Counted from the stretch's first letter, positions 1-11,875 are shown. The stretch: 38,917 nt of DNA from an uncultured Pseudomonadota bacterium (GCA_903915625.1 CAIWTN010000240.1:1-38917); one strand, 5' to 3'. A program made the numbers and translations. The notes: generated by a model not told the origin, from the letters alone.

Positions 1-3000
1 CGCTGTCACTCGACCTTTTTCATCGACAGTGACACGGAAATAGGTGCCAGCTGGGACTCCCGTGGCTGTTAGCACTGGATTCGGATAAGCGCCAGTTAAG
101 TCACCACCGGCGCTTCCAGTAGGCGCAGCTCCGGAAACCCAGCCCAGGGTGCCGGATCCGTTGATGGTCAGCAGTTGACCATTAGTGCCGTTGGTACTCG
201 GTAGAGTCCAGACGATGGACCCATTCATCTCATCGGGGGCCTTCAACGCATATGAATTGATTGAGCCACGATCATTGAGAACCAAGCGATTTGCGGTCGT
301 GCTATTCCCTTTGATAACGATGTTGCCAGTGGAAGCTATGCCGTTTGCACTAATGCTACTTGTTGTATCTATTGTAGTCGCGCCAGTGATTAGAGTTGTC
401 CCGGAAATCGTGCCATCGTTTATCATAGGTGCGGTCAAAGTTTTTCCGCTTAGAGTTTGGATCGAAGTGTCGGTGACGACCACGCCTGACGTTGGGAATG
501 TGGCCGTTGAATTGACTCCAATACCACCACGGTCGGTTGGCAAGATGCCAGTTACAGACTCGGATTGGCTAAGGTCAACCGCGCTGAAGTAGGGAGTGCC
601 GCCGTCCGCGGGCACAGTTAAGCTTTGGAAGCGCCCACCTGCTGCGGTGGAGCTAAGTGGTCCGTAAGAGTTACCGAGGATAACGCCATTGGTATAAAAG
701 GCTGAAGCACCGGTACCGCCATACATGACTGGAAGTTGACCATCATTGATGATTGAAGCTGGTAAACGAGGAATATCCTCCATCGACAAACTAGCGCCTT
801 CAATTACGCGGCCTTTGCTATCGACGGTCAGCTTTGTGTAGTTGCCGGCAACGACGCCAGATGGTGCAAGCGTAGGGTTAGGGTATAAACCCGTTAAGTC
901 CCCACCTGCCACCCCAGAAGGTGGTGCAGAGGATACCCAACTCAGAACTCCAGCTCCGTTTGTACTAAGAATATTACCGGAGCCACCGTCAGTTCCTGGC
1001 AAAACGTAGCCAATCGAAGATGCCATAGTATCTGGTGCGCGTAGCGACACGCCGAAGTTCGAACCTTTGTCGTTGAGCACCAATCTATTGGAGTTGGTGT
1101 TGTTACCGCGGATGGACACATTGCCTGACACTACTGCCGAAGCAGCGCTAATAGCGCCGGTCGTGTTAATAGTCGTCGAGCCGGTTATGACCGACGCACC
1201 GTTTATGGTGCCGGCTGTAATCAGCGGGCTGGTCAATGTTTTGTTAGTCAGAGTTTCTGAAGCGGTTTGTGTGACTACGACACCAGAACTTGGGAAGGTT
1301 GCAGTCGAGCTCAGCCCAATACCACCCCGACTAGTCGGTAAAATTCCTGTCACCGCAGCGCTTTGAGATAAATTTATCGCGCCAAATGAAGGCGTCCCAC
1401 CATCACTTGGTACCACCAGGGTTTGGAACGCAGCTCCAGCTCCCGTGGAAAGTAAATTACCACTGTCGTTACCAAGAATGACCCCATTGTTGGTAAAGCT
1501 AGTAGCGCCTGTGCCACCTCTGCTTACGCCAAAGACTCCTGACGTGATATTGACGGTAGATAGATTGGGGATATCTGCCACAACTAAGCTGGTGCCTGCT
1601 GTGACGCGACCTTTGGCGTCGACAGTGACTTTGGTGTAGCTGCCAGCTTGCACACCTGTTGTGGTCAAAACTGGATTAGGGAAGGCTCCAGTTAAATCGC
1701 CGCCAGCATTGCCACTTGGTGTCGCGCCCGTAACCCAAGTTAATTCTCCAGAGCCCGTGGTAGTAAGGAGCTGGCCACTGCTACCCTCAGTTGCGGGAAG
1801 TGTGAAAGTGACGGAGCCTGTTAGACTGTCGGGCGCCTTAAGTGCTACTGAATTAGTCGTACCGCGATCGTTCAACACCAACTTGTTAGAATAGGTACCT
1901 TGGCCTTGAATGGTTACATTGCCGGCCAGTGTCGCTGTGCTAGCCTTAACCGATCCGCTGGTATTGATGTTCGTAGATCCGTTAATTAATGATGCGCCGG
2001 TGATCGTGCTTGCAGTAACGATCCCGCCACTTAGAACTTTGTTGGTTAGTGTGGCAGAGCCTGCTTCTGTAACCACCACACCTGTAACTGGGAAGGTTGC
2101 TGATGAATTGATACCTGTACCACCCAGGGAGGTAGGCAACAATCCCGTTACTGCGGCCGGCTGTGCAAGGTTCAATGCACCGAAGGCTGGAGCACCACCA
2201 TTCGCAGAAATTACCAGAGTTTGGAATGGTGACCCAGCAGCAGTCGAGAACAGATTGCCAGTCTGGTTGCCAATGATGACTCCGTTACTGGAGAAGTTAT
2301 TGGTACCAGTACCACCATTGGCGACAGAAACCATTCCCGATTTGATAATGCTTGCGTCTAATCCAGGAATATCGGACGCATTTAATGTGGTGCCGGAAAC
2401 GACACGACCTTTAGTGTCAACATTCACCTTTGGATACGCACCGGCATATACCCCAGTGGCTGCGAGTTGTGGATTCGGATACGAGCCGACTAAGTCACCG
2501 GTAGCAGGACCAGACGGCATAGAGCCGCTAACCCAGGTCATAGCACCTGTACCATCAGACGTTAAAATCTGACCGTTATCACCTATGCTAGACGGCAGTG
2601 TCAAAGTGAGCGAGGAAGCTAGATTATCTGGTGCTTTTAAAGACACACCATTTGTCGTTCCCCTGTCGTTAAACACTAATGAGTTTGCTGTTGTGTTGTT
2701 ACCTTGAATGGTTACGTTGCCAACCACAGTTGCAGCGCGAGCTTTGATTGCGCCAGCGGTATCGATTTCTGTCGATCCGGTGATCACCGATGTCCCGGCG
2801 ATCGTGCCATTTGTAATGGATGGGGCGAGTAGAGTTTTATTGGTCAAATTATCGGTGGTATTTCGACCTACCAAGGTGTCGGTAGCAGTCGGTAGTGTCA
2901 ACAAACCTGTATTGCTGATCGTGCTAATGACGGGGGCCACCAACGTTTTATTGGTTAACGTAGTGGTGGCGTCTTCAGTAACGATAACGCCCGATGGCGG

Positions 3001-6000
3001 GAATACGGCAACTGAGTTAATTCCTGTACCACCAGCTCGAGTGGGCAATATACCCGTGATTGCTGCTGATTGAGTCAGGTCTACGGGAGCGAAATAAGGT
3101 GATCCGCCATCGCTTGGCACAATCAAGCTTTGATATGCGGAACCGGCAGCCGTAGACGTTAAATTCCCGTCAGAGCTACCAACCACGACACCTTTTGCAC
3201 TAAACCCACTTGTGCCGGTACCACCTCTTGTCACCGGAATGATTCCCGAGCTTATGATCGAGGCTGGCAGGCTTGGGATATCCGAAACAAGCAGGTCAGA
3301 GCCGCCAAGTACACGGCCCTTCTCGTCTACCGAAACCCGGAAGTAAGTGCCTGGTGTGACACCTGTAGGCGCAAGTATCGGGTTAGGGAAGGAGCCTGTA
3401 AGGTCGCCGCCGGCTGGACCGGCTGGAGTAACTCCAGACTGCCAGGTTAGAACGCCAGCACCGTCGGTGGCAAGCATTTGACCGGCACTGCCAATGGTGT
3501 TTGGTAGTGTCAATTCGACGGATCCATACAGCGTGTCTGGCGCTTTCAAAGAGACCGAGTTAGCGGTGCCTTTATCATTGAACACGAGTCTATTAGCTGT
3601 TGTCGCATTGCCGCGAATAGTTACGTCACCGACTACTGTTGCTGCACCAGTTTGCACTGTGCCAGTGGTGTTGATGACGGTAGCGCCACCGATGACGGAG
3701 TTGCCTGTGATGTTACCGCTATTAATAACCGGACTAGTCAGTGTTTTGTTACTTAAAGTGTCAACAGTAGCGCGACCGACTAAAGTGTCGCTAGTCGTCG
3801 GCAGAACCAATACCCCAGTATTAGAAATCGCACTAATGACTGGGTTAAGTAAGGTTTTATTGCTGAGTGTTTCTGACGCTGTTCTGGTAACTACCGTCCC
3901 CGTTGTCGGGAACACAGCGTCTGATTTGACCCCAGTACCGCCTAAGCTTTGCGGTAGGATGCCCGTGACGGCTGCGCCTTGCGATAGGTTTATGGCACCA
4001 AATGTAGGTACGCCACCACCGGCCGGAACCGTTAAGCTTTGATACTCGGTGCCGGCGCCCGTAGAGAACAGGTTACCTGCATTGTTGCCAAGGATGACAC
4101 CGTTACTAGCAAAGCTGGAGGCACCGGTACCGCCATTGACAACCGGCAGCATGCCCGAGCCGATGCTAGAGGCTGGCAATTTGGGGATGTCACTGACAGT
4201 AAGACTCGTACCAAAAAGTACCCGACCTTTTGCATCAACTTGGACTTTTTGATAAGTCCCTGCAGTGACGCCGGTCGCCATAAGTATCGGGTTTGGATAG
4301 TAACCAAATAGGTCGCCACCAGCGGCACCAGAAGGTGCTGCACCCGTCACCCAGTTTAGGACTCCGTTGCCGTCTGTCGCAAGAATCTGGCCGTTAATTC
4401 CGCCACTGCTTGGCAGCGTTAAGGTCACGGATGCGTCGAGAGTATCTGGTGCCTTCAACGATACCGCATTCACTGCCCCTTTATCGTTCAGTATTAAACT
4501 ATTGGCAGTAGTGTTGTTACCTTGGATTTTCACATTGCCAGTGATAGTTGTTGCACCAGCTTTAATCGTGCCGACAGTGTCGATGCTGGATGCGCCAACT
4601 ATTACTGTGGTGCCCGTAATGGTGCCGTTGGTTAGGATCGGACTTGCTAAGGTTTTATTCGCTAGTGTGTCGGTTGTATTGCGTCCAACTAGAGTGTCGT
4701 TTGTAGTTGGGAGATTTAGTGTTCCACCGTTTACAATGGCGCTAATGACGGGCTCAGTTAAGGTCTTATTGGTTAGCGTATCTGTGGTATCTCGGCCAAC
4801 CAATGTGTCGCTAGTCGTAGGCAGAGTTAGAACTCCACCGTTGGCAATCGTACTGATTGTGGGTTGAATCAGCGTCTTATTCGTAAGACTTGCAGGTGCA
4901 GCCTCAGTGACAATGACGCCCGTGCTCGGGAAGGTAGCATTTGAAGTGATGCCGGTACCACCGAGAGTTCTAGGTAGAATTCCAGTGACTGCGGCTGATT
5001 GTCCTAAGTCAATTGCGCTGAAGTACGGAGTCCCTCCGCCACTTGGAATCGTCAAGCTTTGGTAAGCCGTACCTGGTGCTGTCGAGAACAAGTTGCCAGT
5101 TGCGTTACCTAATACGACACCGTTAGTGCTAAAGCTGGATGATCCCGTACCACCTCGGTTTACTCCCAGGACTCCGCTACCAATCTGAGAGGCTGGCAAA
5201 CTTGGTAAGTCTCCAACACTCAAACTCGTTCCCTGCAAGACGCGGCCTTTATCGTCGACGGCGACTTTGAAGTAGGTACCAGGGCTAACGCCTGTGGCTT
5301 TTAAAGTAGGGTTCGGATAAACACCAGCAAGATCACCGCCAGCATTGCCGGTAGGAGCGGCGCCAGCTACCCAGCTCAGCATGCCTGCTCCGTCAGTCAT
5401 CAGGAGCTCACCGCTGTTACCAGTGCTGCCAGGCAGCGTCAGAACGACGGATCCAGTTAAATTATTTGGCGCCTTCAGAGCCACCGAATTAGTGGTGCCA
5501 CGGTCGTTCAAAACCAGTGCATTGGCGGTGGTGTTGTTACCGCGAATGTTGACGTCACCAGTGACGGTGGTCGCCCCAGAGCTGATAGTTCCCGTTGTGT
5601 TGATTACCGTTGAACCGCTAATTAATGCCGCTCCGGTTACCGTGCCACCGTTCAATAGAGCGTTAGTTAAAGATTTATTGGTCAACGTGTCAGCGGTATT
5701 GCGGCCTACTAAAATATCAGTCGTTGTTGGCAGTGTCAGAGTGCCAGTGTTGGTAATCGAGCTAATTTTTGGTGAAACTAAGGTTTTATTTGTGAGTGTG
5801 TCAACGCTATCACGGGCCACTACGGTATCATTCCCGCTTGGCAGGATTAGTAGTCCGTTATTGGAGATGGAACTAATGACTGGCGTTGTTAGTGTTTTAT
5901 TCGTGAGTGTAGCTGGTGCTGCCTCCGTGACAACAACTCCGAAGCTTGGGAATACGGCGGTTGACATGACGCCGATACCGCCGCGTCCGGTCGGTAGTAT

Positions 6001-9000
6001 GCCGCTGACGGCAGCCGATTCGGAAAGATTCAGTGCACCAAACGAGGGAGCGCCGCCATCGCTTGGAATGGTCAGCGTTTGATAAGCGGTGCCTGTTGTT
6101 GTAGATACGAGGCCGCCAGTGACTTTCCCGATGACTACACCGTTATTGTTGAAGCTAGATGCTCCGGTACCGCCGTTCACTACCCCTAGCACGCCACTGC
6201 CTATCACTGATGCATTTAGGCTGGGGATGTCGCTAGCAATCAACGTACCACCGGCTGTGACTCGACCTTTCACATCGACGGTGACTTTCTGATAGATGCC
6301 CGGGGTTACTCCTGACGGTGCCAAAATTGGGTTTGGGTATTGCCCAGCCAAATCGCCGCCTGCATTCCCGTTCGGGGCGGTGCCGGTGATCCAGCGCATA
6401 CTGCCGGCACCGTCGGTAGTGAGGACTTGGCCATCGGCGCCGTCGCTACCGGGCAAGGTATAGATGACTGATGAGGTGAGCACATCCGGTGCCTTTAAGG
6501 CCACCGAATAAGTAGTTCCCTTGTCGTTAAACATTAACTTGTTTGCTGTATTGGTATTTCCTTTAATGGAGATGTCTCCATCAATATTGGTGGTGCCGGC
6601 ACTCAGTGTTCCGCTGATATCGATCGTGGTCTGGCCTGTGATCCTGGAATTTCCTGCGACTGTCCCGGAGGTAATCACTGGAGAAATTAATGTCTTATTG
6701 GTTAAGTTGTCAGTTGTGTTACGTCCTACCAAAGTGTCAGTGCTGGTTGGGAGGCTGAGCGTTCCAACGTTCGTAATTGTGCTGATTACCGGGTTCGTGA
6801 TGGTCTTGTTATTCAAAGTCTCAGTTGCATCTCGTGTGGCGACTATGCCATCAGCCGGGAATGTAGCGGTGGAACTTATTCCGATACCGCCCCGTGTCCG
6901 CGGCAGTATGCCTGTCGTTGCTGGCAGCTGTGAAAGGTCGATTGAGCTGAAGCTAGGTGCACTGCCATCACTTGGGATTGTCAGGCTTTGGTAGGCTGTG
7001 CCCGGTGCAGTTGCGTTGATTCCGTCAGTTCCGTTTCCTAGTAAGACACCATTTGCGGTAAGGGACCCAACTCCCGTGCCGCCTCGTGGTACTCCGATGA
7101 TGCCAGTATCGATCTTCGATGCCGGGAGTGAAGGTATGTCGGCGATGTTTAGTGTAGTGCCGGCACTGACTCGGCCTTTGGCATCCACTGTAACTTTGGG
7201 ATATATGCCAGGTTGGACACCGGTGGTCGTCAGCGTCGGGTTAGGATAAATGCCGGTGAGGTCGCCACCGGCGGCACCGGTTGGGCTAGCACCGGATACC
7301 CAGCTTAGGTTTCCTGAGCCATCGGTAAAGAGCAGCTGATTAGGGGTTCCATCTGCACCAGGCAACGTCCAAGTTACTAGGCCTGCGAGTGTGTCTGGAG
7401 CTTTTAGTGAAATTGCATTTATAGCATTTTTATCAGTCAAAATTAGTTTGCTCGCGGCTCCGCTCGCGGCTTTGATAGTGACGTCACCAGTGACAGTGGT
7501 GCTGCCAGATTTTACGGTTCCAGTGGTGTCGATTGATGTCGATCCGGTGATCAGTGCTGCGCCGCTAATGGTGCCTCCGTTGAGCAGAGGAGACTCCATT
7601 GTCTTATTGCGTAGCGTTTCAGTTGCATCGCGGGTTACCACAACCCCCGAGGTCGGAAAGGTGGCCGATGAATTAACGCCAGTACCGCCCAATGAGGTTG
7701 GTAGCGTGCCGCTGGTAATGATCGAAGCTGATAAGCTCGGTATGTCTCCCGGTGACAGGGTGGTACCCGAGGTCACGCGGCCCTGTGCGTCTGTGCTTAT
7801 TTTAGTATAGCCGCCAGGGACGCCTGTGTTTGGAAGGCCGATGATCGCCGAGTTGCCAACAGTAGTCACAACTATGCCGCTGCCCGCTGTTACGCTCCCA
7901 ATCTTGTTGTTAAAGGTGAGCCAATCGACCACGGAAAGATAGCCGGACGATACGGATGAGGCTTGACCCAGCGAAATCCGACCATTTGTCGAATCATAGG
8001 AGACAGGCGCGGTGGCTGAAATGGCTCTTTTAGCAGCCGATTGAGCACGGGCATCGGTATAGTAGAGATTACTGCCCTCGCTCACATCGCTTGTGGTCAG
8101 GCTGATGTTTCCGGTTTTGCCCGCAACGGAGGTCACCGGCACCTGCGGAAAAGATCCCCAGCTGAGTCGGCCTGAACCATCAGTCTGGAGTATCTGACCG
8201 GTCGCTCCATCTGCGGATGGCAGCGTCCAGACTATGTCACTTGGAACATCGTCCGGTGCCTTCAGACCGACATAGTTTGAGCCGGAAAGGCTGCCGAATC
8301 TGAGTTCGCCGGTCTGTCCAGCTCCGGTACTATAGGCTTTAAGCTCAACGCCGGCTTGCATCGCAGTGGAGATGGAACCCGCGGTAAGAATGGAGTCTGC
8401 AGTAATTGCTGTTTGTTTAGTGTTGAAAGCCAGCCAATCTGCCGTACTAAGGTAACCATCGCTGACACTTGTGGCAGCGACTATAGACACAGTTGGGGTC
8501 GTACCGGTCATCGTGACCGCAAGTGGCGGTGTTGCCGTTACAGTCGTAGTCGCAGGAGACCACATCACACCATCGTAACTTAGAACTTGTCCTGCCACGG
8601 GGGCAGCACCGCTGATGTTCGTTCCTTGTATCGCACTCGCGTTTGGCGTCGGACTTCTCCAAACAAACTTGCCATTCGCATCTTTAGTCAAAAACTGGTT
8701 AGCTGCTGGGGCTGTAGATGGACCGACACTAAGTTTACCATCGGTATTAAAATCGACAGTCTTGCCATCGACCGGCACTCTTGCTGCATAAGGAACAGTA
8801 ACGACCTGTTGTAGAGGATATGGTGCGCTGGCATGGGTCAGGTCTGTGATTTGGAACCAGACTGGCTGTGAAACATCAGGGAATACTTTAGCGTAATCAG
8901 CAGCGCTCAGTGTCACTCGGACCTGGAAGATCCCTTCCTGTAGGTTCACACTTTCGAATCCGTTTGTAACTGCCAGGACTGGCGCGCTACCTTGGCCGTC

Positions 9001-9165
9001 ATGGAAAAAAGAAATCTCTAGTGCGACAGGTCCAGCGACTGGTTTGCCACTAGTTTCAGTCAGCCGCCCGCTGAGCACGAAGTCTAAAGTAGACTGAGCG
9101 ATCGCTGCTTTGGCGGCAAAGACCAACGTAAACAGGAGAAATGATATGCGCACTACACTACGCAT
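1..9165 (-). CDS. Giant secreted repeat protein, tail-fibre/collar-like (3' end outside window)
   Basis: The frame is open from ATG 9165 to the left edge, 3055 codons with no stop, so the C-terminus is missing. A ribosome site GGGAGGA lies 5 nt before the ATG. Residues 1-24 form a signal peptide with likely cleavage after AIA, before Gln. Residues about 25-120 form a beta-rich domain of the kind that ends in 'VTVPYAAR' before fibre repeats. The rest is repeats carrying recurrent motifs: GGDLTGxYPNPxL, VTVDxKGRVxxGT, GGTGxxSF, GVILGN, TLTNKTL, LKAPDxL, TLPxxxGxxGQLL and LSWVSG. Such motifs are known from phage tail fibres and from large surface fibres of Bdellovibrionota and Bacteroidota. I infer an extracellular, perhaps trimeric, fibre or adhesin. 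No autotransporter or anchor domain is visible because the end is cut off. Plus-strand open frames across this region are antisense shadows. Confidence 0.9.
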   Translation of the reverse strand, partial: MRSVVRISFLLFTLVFAAKAAIAQSTLDFVLSGRLTETSGKPVAGPVALEISFFHDGQGSAPVLAVTNGFESVNLQEGIFQVRVTLSAADYAKVFPDVSQPVWFQITDLTHASAPYPLQQVVTVPYAARVPVDGKTVDFNTDGKLSVGPSTAPAANQFLTKDANGKFVWRSPTPNASAIQGTNISGAAPVAGQVLSYDGVMWSPATTTVTATPPLAVTMTGTTPTVSIVAATSVSDGYLSTADWLAFNTKQTAITADSILTAGSISTAMQAGVELKAYSTGAGQTGELRFGSLSGSNYVGLKAPDDVPSDIVWTLPSADGATGQILQTDGSGRLSWGSFPQVPVTSVAGKTGNISLTTSDVSEGSNLYYTDARAQSAAKRAISATAPVSYDSTNGRISLGQASSVSSGYLSVVDWLTFNNKIGSVTAGSGIVVTTVGNSAIIGLPNTGVPGGYTKISTDAQGRVTSGTTLSPGDIPSLSASIITSGTLPTSLGGTGVNSSATFPTSGVVVTRDATETLRNKTMESPLLNGGTISGAALITGSTSIDTTGTVKSGSTTVTGDVTIKAASGAASKLILTDKNAINAISLKAPDTLAGLVTWTLPGADGTPNQLLFTDGSGNLSWVSGASPTGAAGGDLTGIYPNPTLTTTGVQPGIYPKVTVDAKGRVSAGTTLNIADIPSLPASKIDTGIIGVPRGGTGVGSLTANGVLLGNGTDGINATAPGTAYQSLTIPSDGSAPSFSSIDLSQLPATTGILPRTRGGIGISSTATFPADGIVATRDATETLNNKTITNPVISTITNVGTLSLPTSTDTLVGRNTTDNLTNKTLISPVITSGTVAGNSRITGQTTIDISGTLSAGTTNIDGDISIKGNTNTANKLMFNDKGTTYSVALKAPDVLTSSVIYTLPGSDGADGQVLTTDGAGSMRWITGTAPNGNAGGDLAGQYPNPILAPSGVTPGIYQKVTVDVKGRVTAGGTLIASDIPSLNASVIGSGVLGVVNGGTGASSFNNNGVVIGKVTGGLVSTTTGTAYQTLTIPSDGGAPSFGALNLSESAAVSGILPTGRGGIGVMSTAVFPSFGVVVTEAAPATLTNKTLTTPVISSISNNGLLILPSGNDTVVARDSVDTLTNKTLVSPKISSITNTGTLTLPTTTDILVGRNTADTLTNKSLTNALLNGGTVTGAALISGSTVINTTGTISSGATTVTGDVNIRGNNTTANALVLNDRGTTNSVALKAPNNLTGSVVLTLPGSTGNSGELLMTDGAGMLSWVAGAAPTGNAGGDLAGVYPNPTLKATGVSPGTYFKVAVDDKGRVLQGTSLSVGDLPSLPASQIGSGVLGVNRGGTGSSSFSTNGVVLGNATGNLFSTAPGTAYQSLTIPSGGGTPYFSAIDLGQSAAVTGILPRTLGGTGITSNATFPSTGVIVTEAAPASLTNKTLIQPTISTIANGGVLTLPTTSDTLVGRDTTDTLTNKTLTEPVISAIVNGGTLNLPTTNDTLVGRNTTDTLANKTLASPILTNGTITGTTVIVGASSIDTVGTIKAGATTITGNVKIQGNNTTANSLILNDKGAVNAVSLKAPDTLDASVTLTLPSSGGINGQILATDGNGVLNWVTGAAPSGAAGGDLFGYYPNPILMATGVTAGTYQKVQVDAKGRVLFGTSLTVSDIPKLPASSIGSGMLPVVNGGTGASSFASNGVILGNNAGNLFSTGAGTEYQSLTVPAGGGVPTFGAINLSQGAAVTGILPQSLGGTGVKSDAVFPTTGTVVTRTASETLSNKTLLNPVISAISNTGVLVLPTTSDTLVGRATVDTLSNKTLTSPVINSGNITGNSVIGGATVINTTGTVQTGAATVVGDVTIRGNATTANRLVFNDKGTANSVSLKAPDTLYGSVELTLPNTIGSAGQMLATDGAGVLTWQSGVTPAGPAGGDLTGSFPNPILAPTGVTPGTYFRVSVDEKGRVLGGSDLLVSDIPSLPASIISSGIIPVTRGGTGTSGFSAKGVVVGSSDGNLTSTAAGSAYQSLIVPSDGGSPYFAPVDLTQSAAITGILPTRAGGTGINSVAVFPPSGVIVTEDATTTLTNKTLVAPVISTISNTGLLTLPTATDTLVGRNTTDNLTNKTLLAPSITNGTIAGTSVITGSTEIDTAGAIKARAATVVGNVTIQGNNTTANSLVFNDRGTTNGVSLKAPDNLASSLTLTLPSSIGDNGQILTSDGTGAMTWVSGSMPSGPATGDLVGSYPNPQLAATGVYAGAYPKVNVDTKGRVVSGTTLNASDIPGLDASIIKSGMVSVANGGTGTNNFSSNGVIIGNQTGNLFSTAAGSPFQTLVISANGGAPAFGALNLAQPAAVTGLLPTSLGGTGINSSATFPVTGVVVTEAGSATLTNKVLSGGIVTASTITGASLINGSTNINTSGSVKASTATLAGNVTIQGQGTYSNKLVLNDRGTTNSVALKAPDSLTGSVTFTLPATEGSSGQLLTTTGSGELTWVTGATPSGNAGGDLTGAFPNPVLTTTGVQAGSYTKVTVDAKGRVTAGTSLVVADIPNLSTVNITSGVFGVSRGGTGATSFTNNGVILGNDSGNLLSTGAGAAFQTLVVPSDGGTPSFGAINLSQSAAVTGILPTSRGGIGLSSTATFPSSGVVVTQTASETLTNKTLTSPLITAGTINGASVITGSTTINTTGAISAASAVVSGNVSIRGNNTNSNRLVLNDKGSNFGVSLRAPDTMASSIGYVLPGTDGGSGNILSTNGAGVLSWVSSAPPSGVAGGDLTGLYPNPTLAPSGVVAGNYTKLTVDSKGRVIEGASLSMEDIPRLPASIINDGQLPVMYGGTGASAFYTNGVILGNSYGPLSSTAAGGRFQSLTVPADGGTPYFSAVDLSQSESVTGILPTDRGGIGVNSTATFPTSGVVVTDTSIQTLSGKTLTAPMINDGTISGTTLITGATTIDTTSSISANGIASTGNIVIKGNSTTANRLVLNDRGSINSYALKAPDEMNGSIVWTLPSTNGTNGQLLTINGSGTLGWVSGAAPTGSAGGDLTGAYPNPVLTATGVPAGTYFRVTVDEKGRVTA
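97..7260 (-). repeat. Eight complete tandem protein repeat units, lengths quantised
   Basis: Using the Leu codon of the GGDL motif as a landmark, copies lie at low coordinates 97, 895, 1693, 2491, 3400, 4309, 5329, 6349 and 7258. The intervals are 798, 798, 798, 909, 909, 1020, 1020 and 909 bp, all exact. The copy at 2491 reads TGDL instead of GGDL. Protein conservation is high while synonymous codons vary widely, so the units are not recent DNA copies. Confidence 0.93.
2840..6830 (-). repeat. Extra 37-residue TLTNKTL modules inside the larger units
   Basis: Five of the eight units contain one or two additional 111-bp modules of the form 'NPVISxISNTGxLxLP' followed by a [22 protein letters not shown] end. 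They lie near 2840-2970 (one), 3740-3870 (one), 4640-4890 (two), 5670-5920 (two) and 6700-6830 (one). Each adds exactly 37 residues and accounts fully for the differences between unit lengths. Boundaries are approximate because the modules are circularly permutable. Confidence 0.85.
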
Positions 9166-9170
9166 CGAGT

Positions 9171-9177
9171 TCCTCCC
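9171..9177 (-). promoter_or_regulatory. Ribosome-binding site of the giant gene
   Basis: On the minus strand this reads GGGAGGA, 5 nt upstream of ATG 9165. It fixes the start so that a proper signal peptide follows. Confidence 0.75.
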
Positions 9178-9404
9178 ATTAGTTGCGAACGTTGTTTAGC
9201 GTCGGAACGATTGCGACAAAAGGATTCCAGCTTCGCCTCGGAAAGCGAAGAGTTGGTCACTTTGGAGAATTCAAGCGCCATGTGCCGGAGTCCTCGTTCA
9301 GAGCCAACAGAAGCGGAAACGCATCTGTCCATGGCGATACGTCGGCACAATGTTAGGGGACCTTGAGTCGGAAGTTGGCTGCATCTGAAATATCTGCAAT
9401 ACCC

Positions 9405-9426
9405 AGCAATATTTGCCTATATTGCT
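9405..9426. promoter_or_regulatory. Inverted repeat, possible operator
   Basis: AGCAATAT and ATATTGCT form perfect 8-bp arms with a 6-nt spacer. The site is about 240 bp upstream of the giant gene's start and in the only intergenic region available for its promoter. An operator role is inference. Confidence 0.35.
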
Positions 9427-9871
9427 AGTCAAAATGTGCCTACCTGATTTCTTGGCGTATGCGGCTGAAATGATTGACTAACATGCTCGCTTATTGAAGT
9501 TTCTAAGGCGACCTAGCTAGCTCTGTCTTCGGTGATTAGCTGTTTGTCGGTTTATATTAATAAGTTGTTTAATTACTGGTGGTTGAGGGGTCTCGTCGGC
9601 CGGGAAAGAGCTTTCATAAAAAAATTGCACGCAGTGATCAACTAAACGTTCTTTTTGATTTTTGGGATTGAAACGAGTGAGGGGGGGGACCCGCTTGGAT
9701 CGGTCCAAAGCAAACACTGACCAGCCGGCCAATTTTACTGTGGCGCTTTTCACACTTTTCTGACGGCACTTAACTTGCAAGGTGAAAATGGTGGGAGAAG
9801 GCAAGGATGTTGCGTCGCTTCGTCGTCTGTTTGCTCTCGTTCCTCAGAATAAATATTAGGGGGAGTTAGTC

Positions 9872-10258
9872 ATGGGAGACACCACCAAAACTCTGCCACA
9901 GCAATTTCATCATGCTGGCTACGATCGTGAAGAAGAATATTTTTATCAAATGAACCGCGAGCTGATTGAGCGGAATCGGCGCGAGTTAGACAAGCAGCGG
10001 CAGGAACTCGCGACCGTGAGTTTGGCACAGGCTTATTGGATGAAATGTCCGAAATGTGGTGCTGCGCTCAAAGAAGAGACCGTCCTCGGACTTAAGGGAG
10101 ATGGTTGCGAAAAATGTGGTGGTGTTTTCTTCGATCGCGAGGAGATTATACAGCTAGCGGAGACTCACGAACCTCATGCATTCAAAGAGGCCATAAGCCG
10201 AGTGTTCGGTGCTGCTGCGAAAAAACTGCCTAGTGGTATCGGTCAGTTCCCGGTATAA
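9872..10258 (+). CDS. TFIIB-type zinc-ribbon protein
   Basis: A 128-residue soluble protein. Residues about 58-97 form a zinc ribbon with two CxxC knuckles, MKCPKCG and CEKCGG, followed by VFFDREEI. This matches the small bacterial 'zf-TFIIB' family, whose molecular function is mostly unknown. The N-terminal half (about 15-50) is charged and likely a coiled-coil helix rich in Glu, Arg and Gln. A purine-rich GGGGGAG tract precedes ATG 9872 at normal spacing. The M20 peptidase gene starts 60 bp downstream on the same strand and may be co-transcribed. Confidence 0.85.
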   Translation: MGDTTKTLPQQFHHAGYDREEEYFYQMNRELIERNRRELDKQRQELATVSLAQAYWMKCPKCGAALKEETVLGLKGDGCEKCGGVFFDREEIIQLAETHEPHAFKEAISRVFGAAAKKLPSGIGQFPV

Positions 10259-10317
10259 ATGAGACAAAGTCGAAGGCCTATCTCGGGCTGAGGACTCGCT
10301 CTCAAAGGCCGGTAGAT

Positions 10318-11775
10318 ATGAAAAAGTTCGCGGTGGCCCTAGGTCTGGCTCTTTGCGTTTTGGTCGCTGTTTTAGTGGGGCGGACGTGGCGTTTAACGGG
10401 GTCATCGACTGCACCAGCGGCCGCTGTGAAGGCTGATCTCAATGCGTCATTATTGGCCGGGCGATTGGCTAAAGCGCTACAGATTCAGACTATTGCTCAC
10501 GAGCCACCTGAGCCTAATGAACTGATACCTTTTCAGGCGCTGCATGAGTTGATGCGTAGTTCATTTCCCCGTACGTTTAGCGCACTCAAGACGGAAGTGA
10601 TCGCGGGCGGCAGCTTGCTGATGACGTGGCAGGGTAGTGATCCGTCGCTTCCGCCCGTACTACTTCTGAGCCACCAAGATGTGGTGCCGGTGTCGCCTGG
10701 TACCGAGGGCGATTGGCTGCACCCGGCTTTTTCTGGTGTCATTGACCAGGGCTTTATCTGGGGCCGGGGCACTCTCGATGATAAAAGTGGCGTGTTTGGT
10801 CTGCTTGAGGCTGTGGAACATCTATTGCTCCAGGGGGTAAAGCCGAGGCGTAGCGTAATCTTGGCCTTCGGCCATGACGAAGAGGTCGGTGGCAGTGGCG
10901 CAAAAGCTATGGCCACTTTGTTGGCTGATCGCGGTACCCGAGCGGAGTATATCCTCGATGAAGGTGGCATGGTGGGCGAAGGAATTATAAGCGGTATCGC
11001 TCGGCCGGCTGCGCTTGTAGGTGTCACCGAGAAGGGAGTAGTCAGCATCGAGCTGACAGCGCAAGATCCCGGAGGTCACTCATCTATGCCGCCCAGGACC
11101 ACCAATATTGGTCGGCTAGCGCGTGCCATCACTCGCCTCGAGGCGAATCAGGAACCTCTTCGCATCGGCTCGACCTTAGCGGAGTCTTTGCAAGCTTTGG
11201 CGCCGGCGATGGGGTTTGGGCGCCGTCTTGCTGTGGCCAATTTATGGCTGTTTTCTCCGGTGATCAGCAAAATGCTGGCCACTTCGGATTCAACGCGAGC
11301 CGGCATGCACACGACGCTAGCGCCAACGATATTCCAGGCCGGTATTAAGAATAATGTCCTGCCAGGTATTGCAAAGGCAGTGGTCAATTTGCGTCTTATT
11401 CCCGGCGATTCGATTGCCAAGGCAATGCAGCGCGTTGAAGCGGCGATCGATGATCCTGAAGTGAAGATTCGGACGCTCGCTCACGGCCGTGAGCCGGCTC
11501 CAGAATCGGATCCCAAGGCAGGCAGTTTTATCGCACTGTCAGATACGATTCAGCAGGTGTTTCCCGATGCTATTGTCGCTCCGTTTTCTACAGTAGCCGC
11601 GACGGACGCCGCGCATTACGCCGCAATTTCGCCGAACGTGTACAGATTTTTGCCGGTGCGGTGGGGGGCAGAGGATCAAAAACGCTTCCATGGTACCAAT
11701 GAGCGTATCAGTGTTGAGGGATACGCCGATGCTGTCCGGTTTTACATTCAGCTGATTAGTAATACGGCTGGGTAG
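10318..11775 (+). CDS. Membrane-anchored M20 family metallopeptidase
   Basis: A 485-residue zinc-dependent amidohydrolase/carboxypeptidase. Residues 5-22 form one N-terminal hydrophobic segment, an uncleaved anchor or signal peptide, so the enzyme should face the periplasm. All di-zinc site landmarks of the M20 family are visible: His119 and Asp121 in LLSHQDVVPV, Asp154 in GRGTLDDKSG, Glu188 (catalytic base) and Glu189 in GHDEEVGG, Asp214 in ILDEGG, and His458 in RFHGTNE. The dimerisation ('lid') domain starts near 230 with GVTEKGVVSIEL and GGHSSMPP. Length and motifs are closest to the PM20D1/carboxypeptidase-S-like branch that hydrolyses N-acyl amino acids or dipeptides. The exact substrate cannot be read from sequence. 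Confidence 0.9.
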   Translation: MKKFAVALGLALCVLVAVLVGRTWRLTGSSTAPAAAVKADLNASLLAGRLAKALQIQTIAHEPPEPNELIPFQALHELMRSSFPRTFSALKTEVIAGGSLLMTWQGSDPSLPPVLLLSHQDVVPVSPGTEGDWLHPAFSGVIDQGFIWGRGTLDDKSGVFGLLEAVEHLLLQGVKPRRSVILAFGHDEEVGGSGAKAMATLLADRGTRAEYILDEGGMVGEGIISGIARPAALVGVTEKGVVSIELTAQDPGGHSSMPPRTTNIGRLARAITRLEANQEPLRIGSTLAESLQALAPAMGFGRRLAVANLWLFSPVISKMLATSDSTRAGMHTTLAPTIFQAGIKNNVLPGIAKAVVNLRLIPGDSIAKAMQRVEAAIDDPEVKIRTLAHGREPAPESDPKAGSFIALSDTIQQVFPDAIVAPFSTVAATDAAHYAAISPNVYRFLPVRWGAEDQKRFHGTNERISVEGYADAVRFYIQLISNTAG

Positions 11776-11875
11776 GGATTGCGAAGCGCCTCAAGGTTTT
11801 GTTTAAATAGTTGATATCATTGGTTAAATAGAGGTGGCTTCCTGACGTCTGTGGTCTGGGGCTACTACTGGAATT

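Larger units (their letters stand above)
9166..9871. other. Intergenic region without a supported gene
   Basis: About 700 bp lie between the divergent giant gene and the zinc-ribbon gene. Small open frames exist on the minus strand (9153-9350 and 9517-9804) but have no convincing ribosome site or recognisable protein. The stretch contains an inverted repeat (9405-9426), a G8 tract (9681-9688) and presumably the promoters for both flanking genes. Confidence 0.6.

Noticed and set aside
185-7810. Many plus-strand open frames rich in Val, Pro and Thr
   Set aside because: They are antisense images of the single minus-strand repeat gene, which is open over the whole region, has a signal peptide and a good ribosome site.
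8262-8814. Cys- and Arg-rich short frames on both strands
   Set aside because: Low-plausibility compositions inside the giant gene; out-of-frame shadows.
1-9165. Prophage tail module
   Set aside because: The repeats resemble tail-fibre sequences, but the protein has a Sec signal peptide and no phage genes adjoin it.
9153-9350. Minus-strand 65-codon frame overlapping the giant gene start
   Set aside because: No ribosome site, no recognisable protein, and its end overlaps the well-supported start at 9165.
9517-9804. Minus-strand 95-codon frame in the intergenic region
   Set aside because: No ribosome site and composition unlike neighbouring genes; probably chance.
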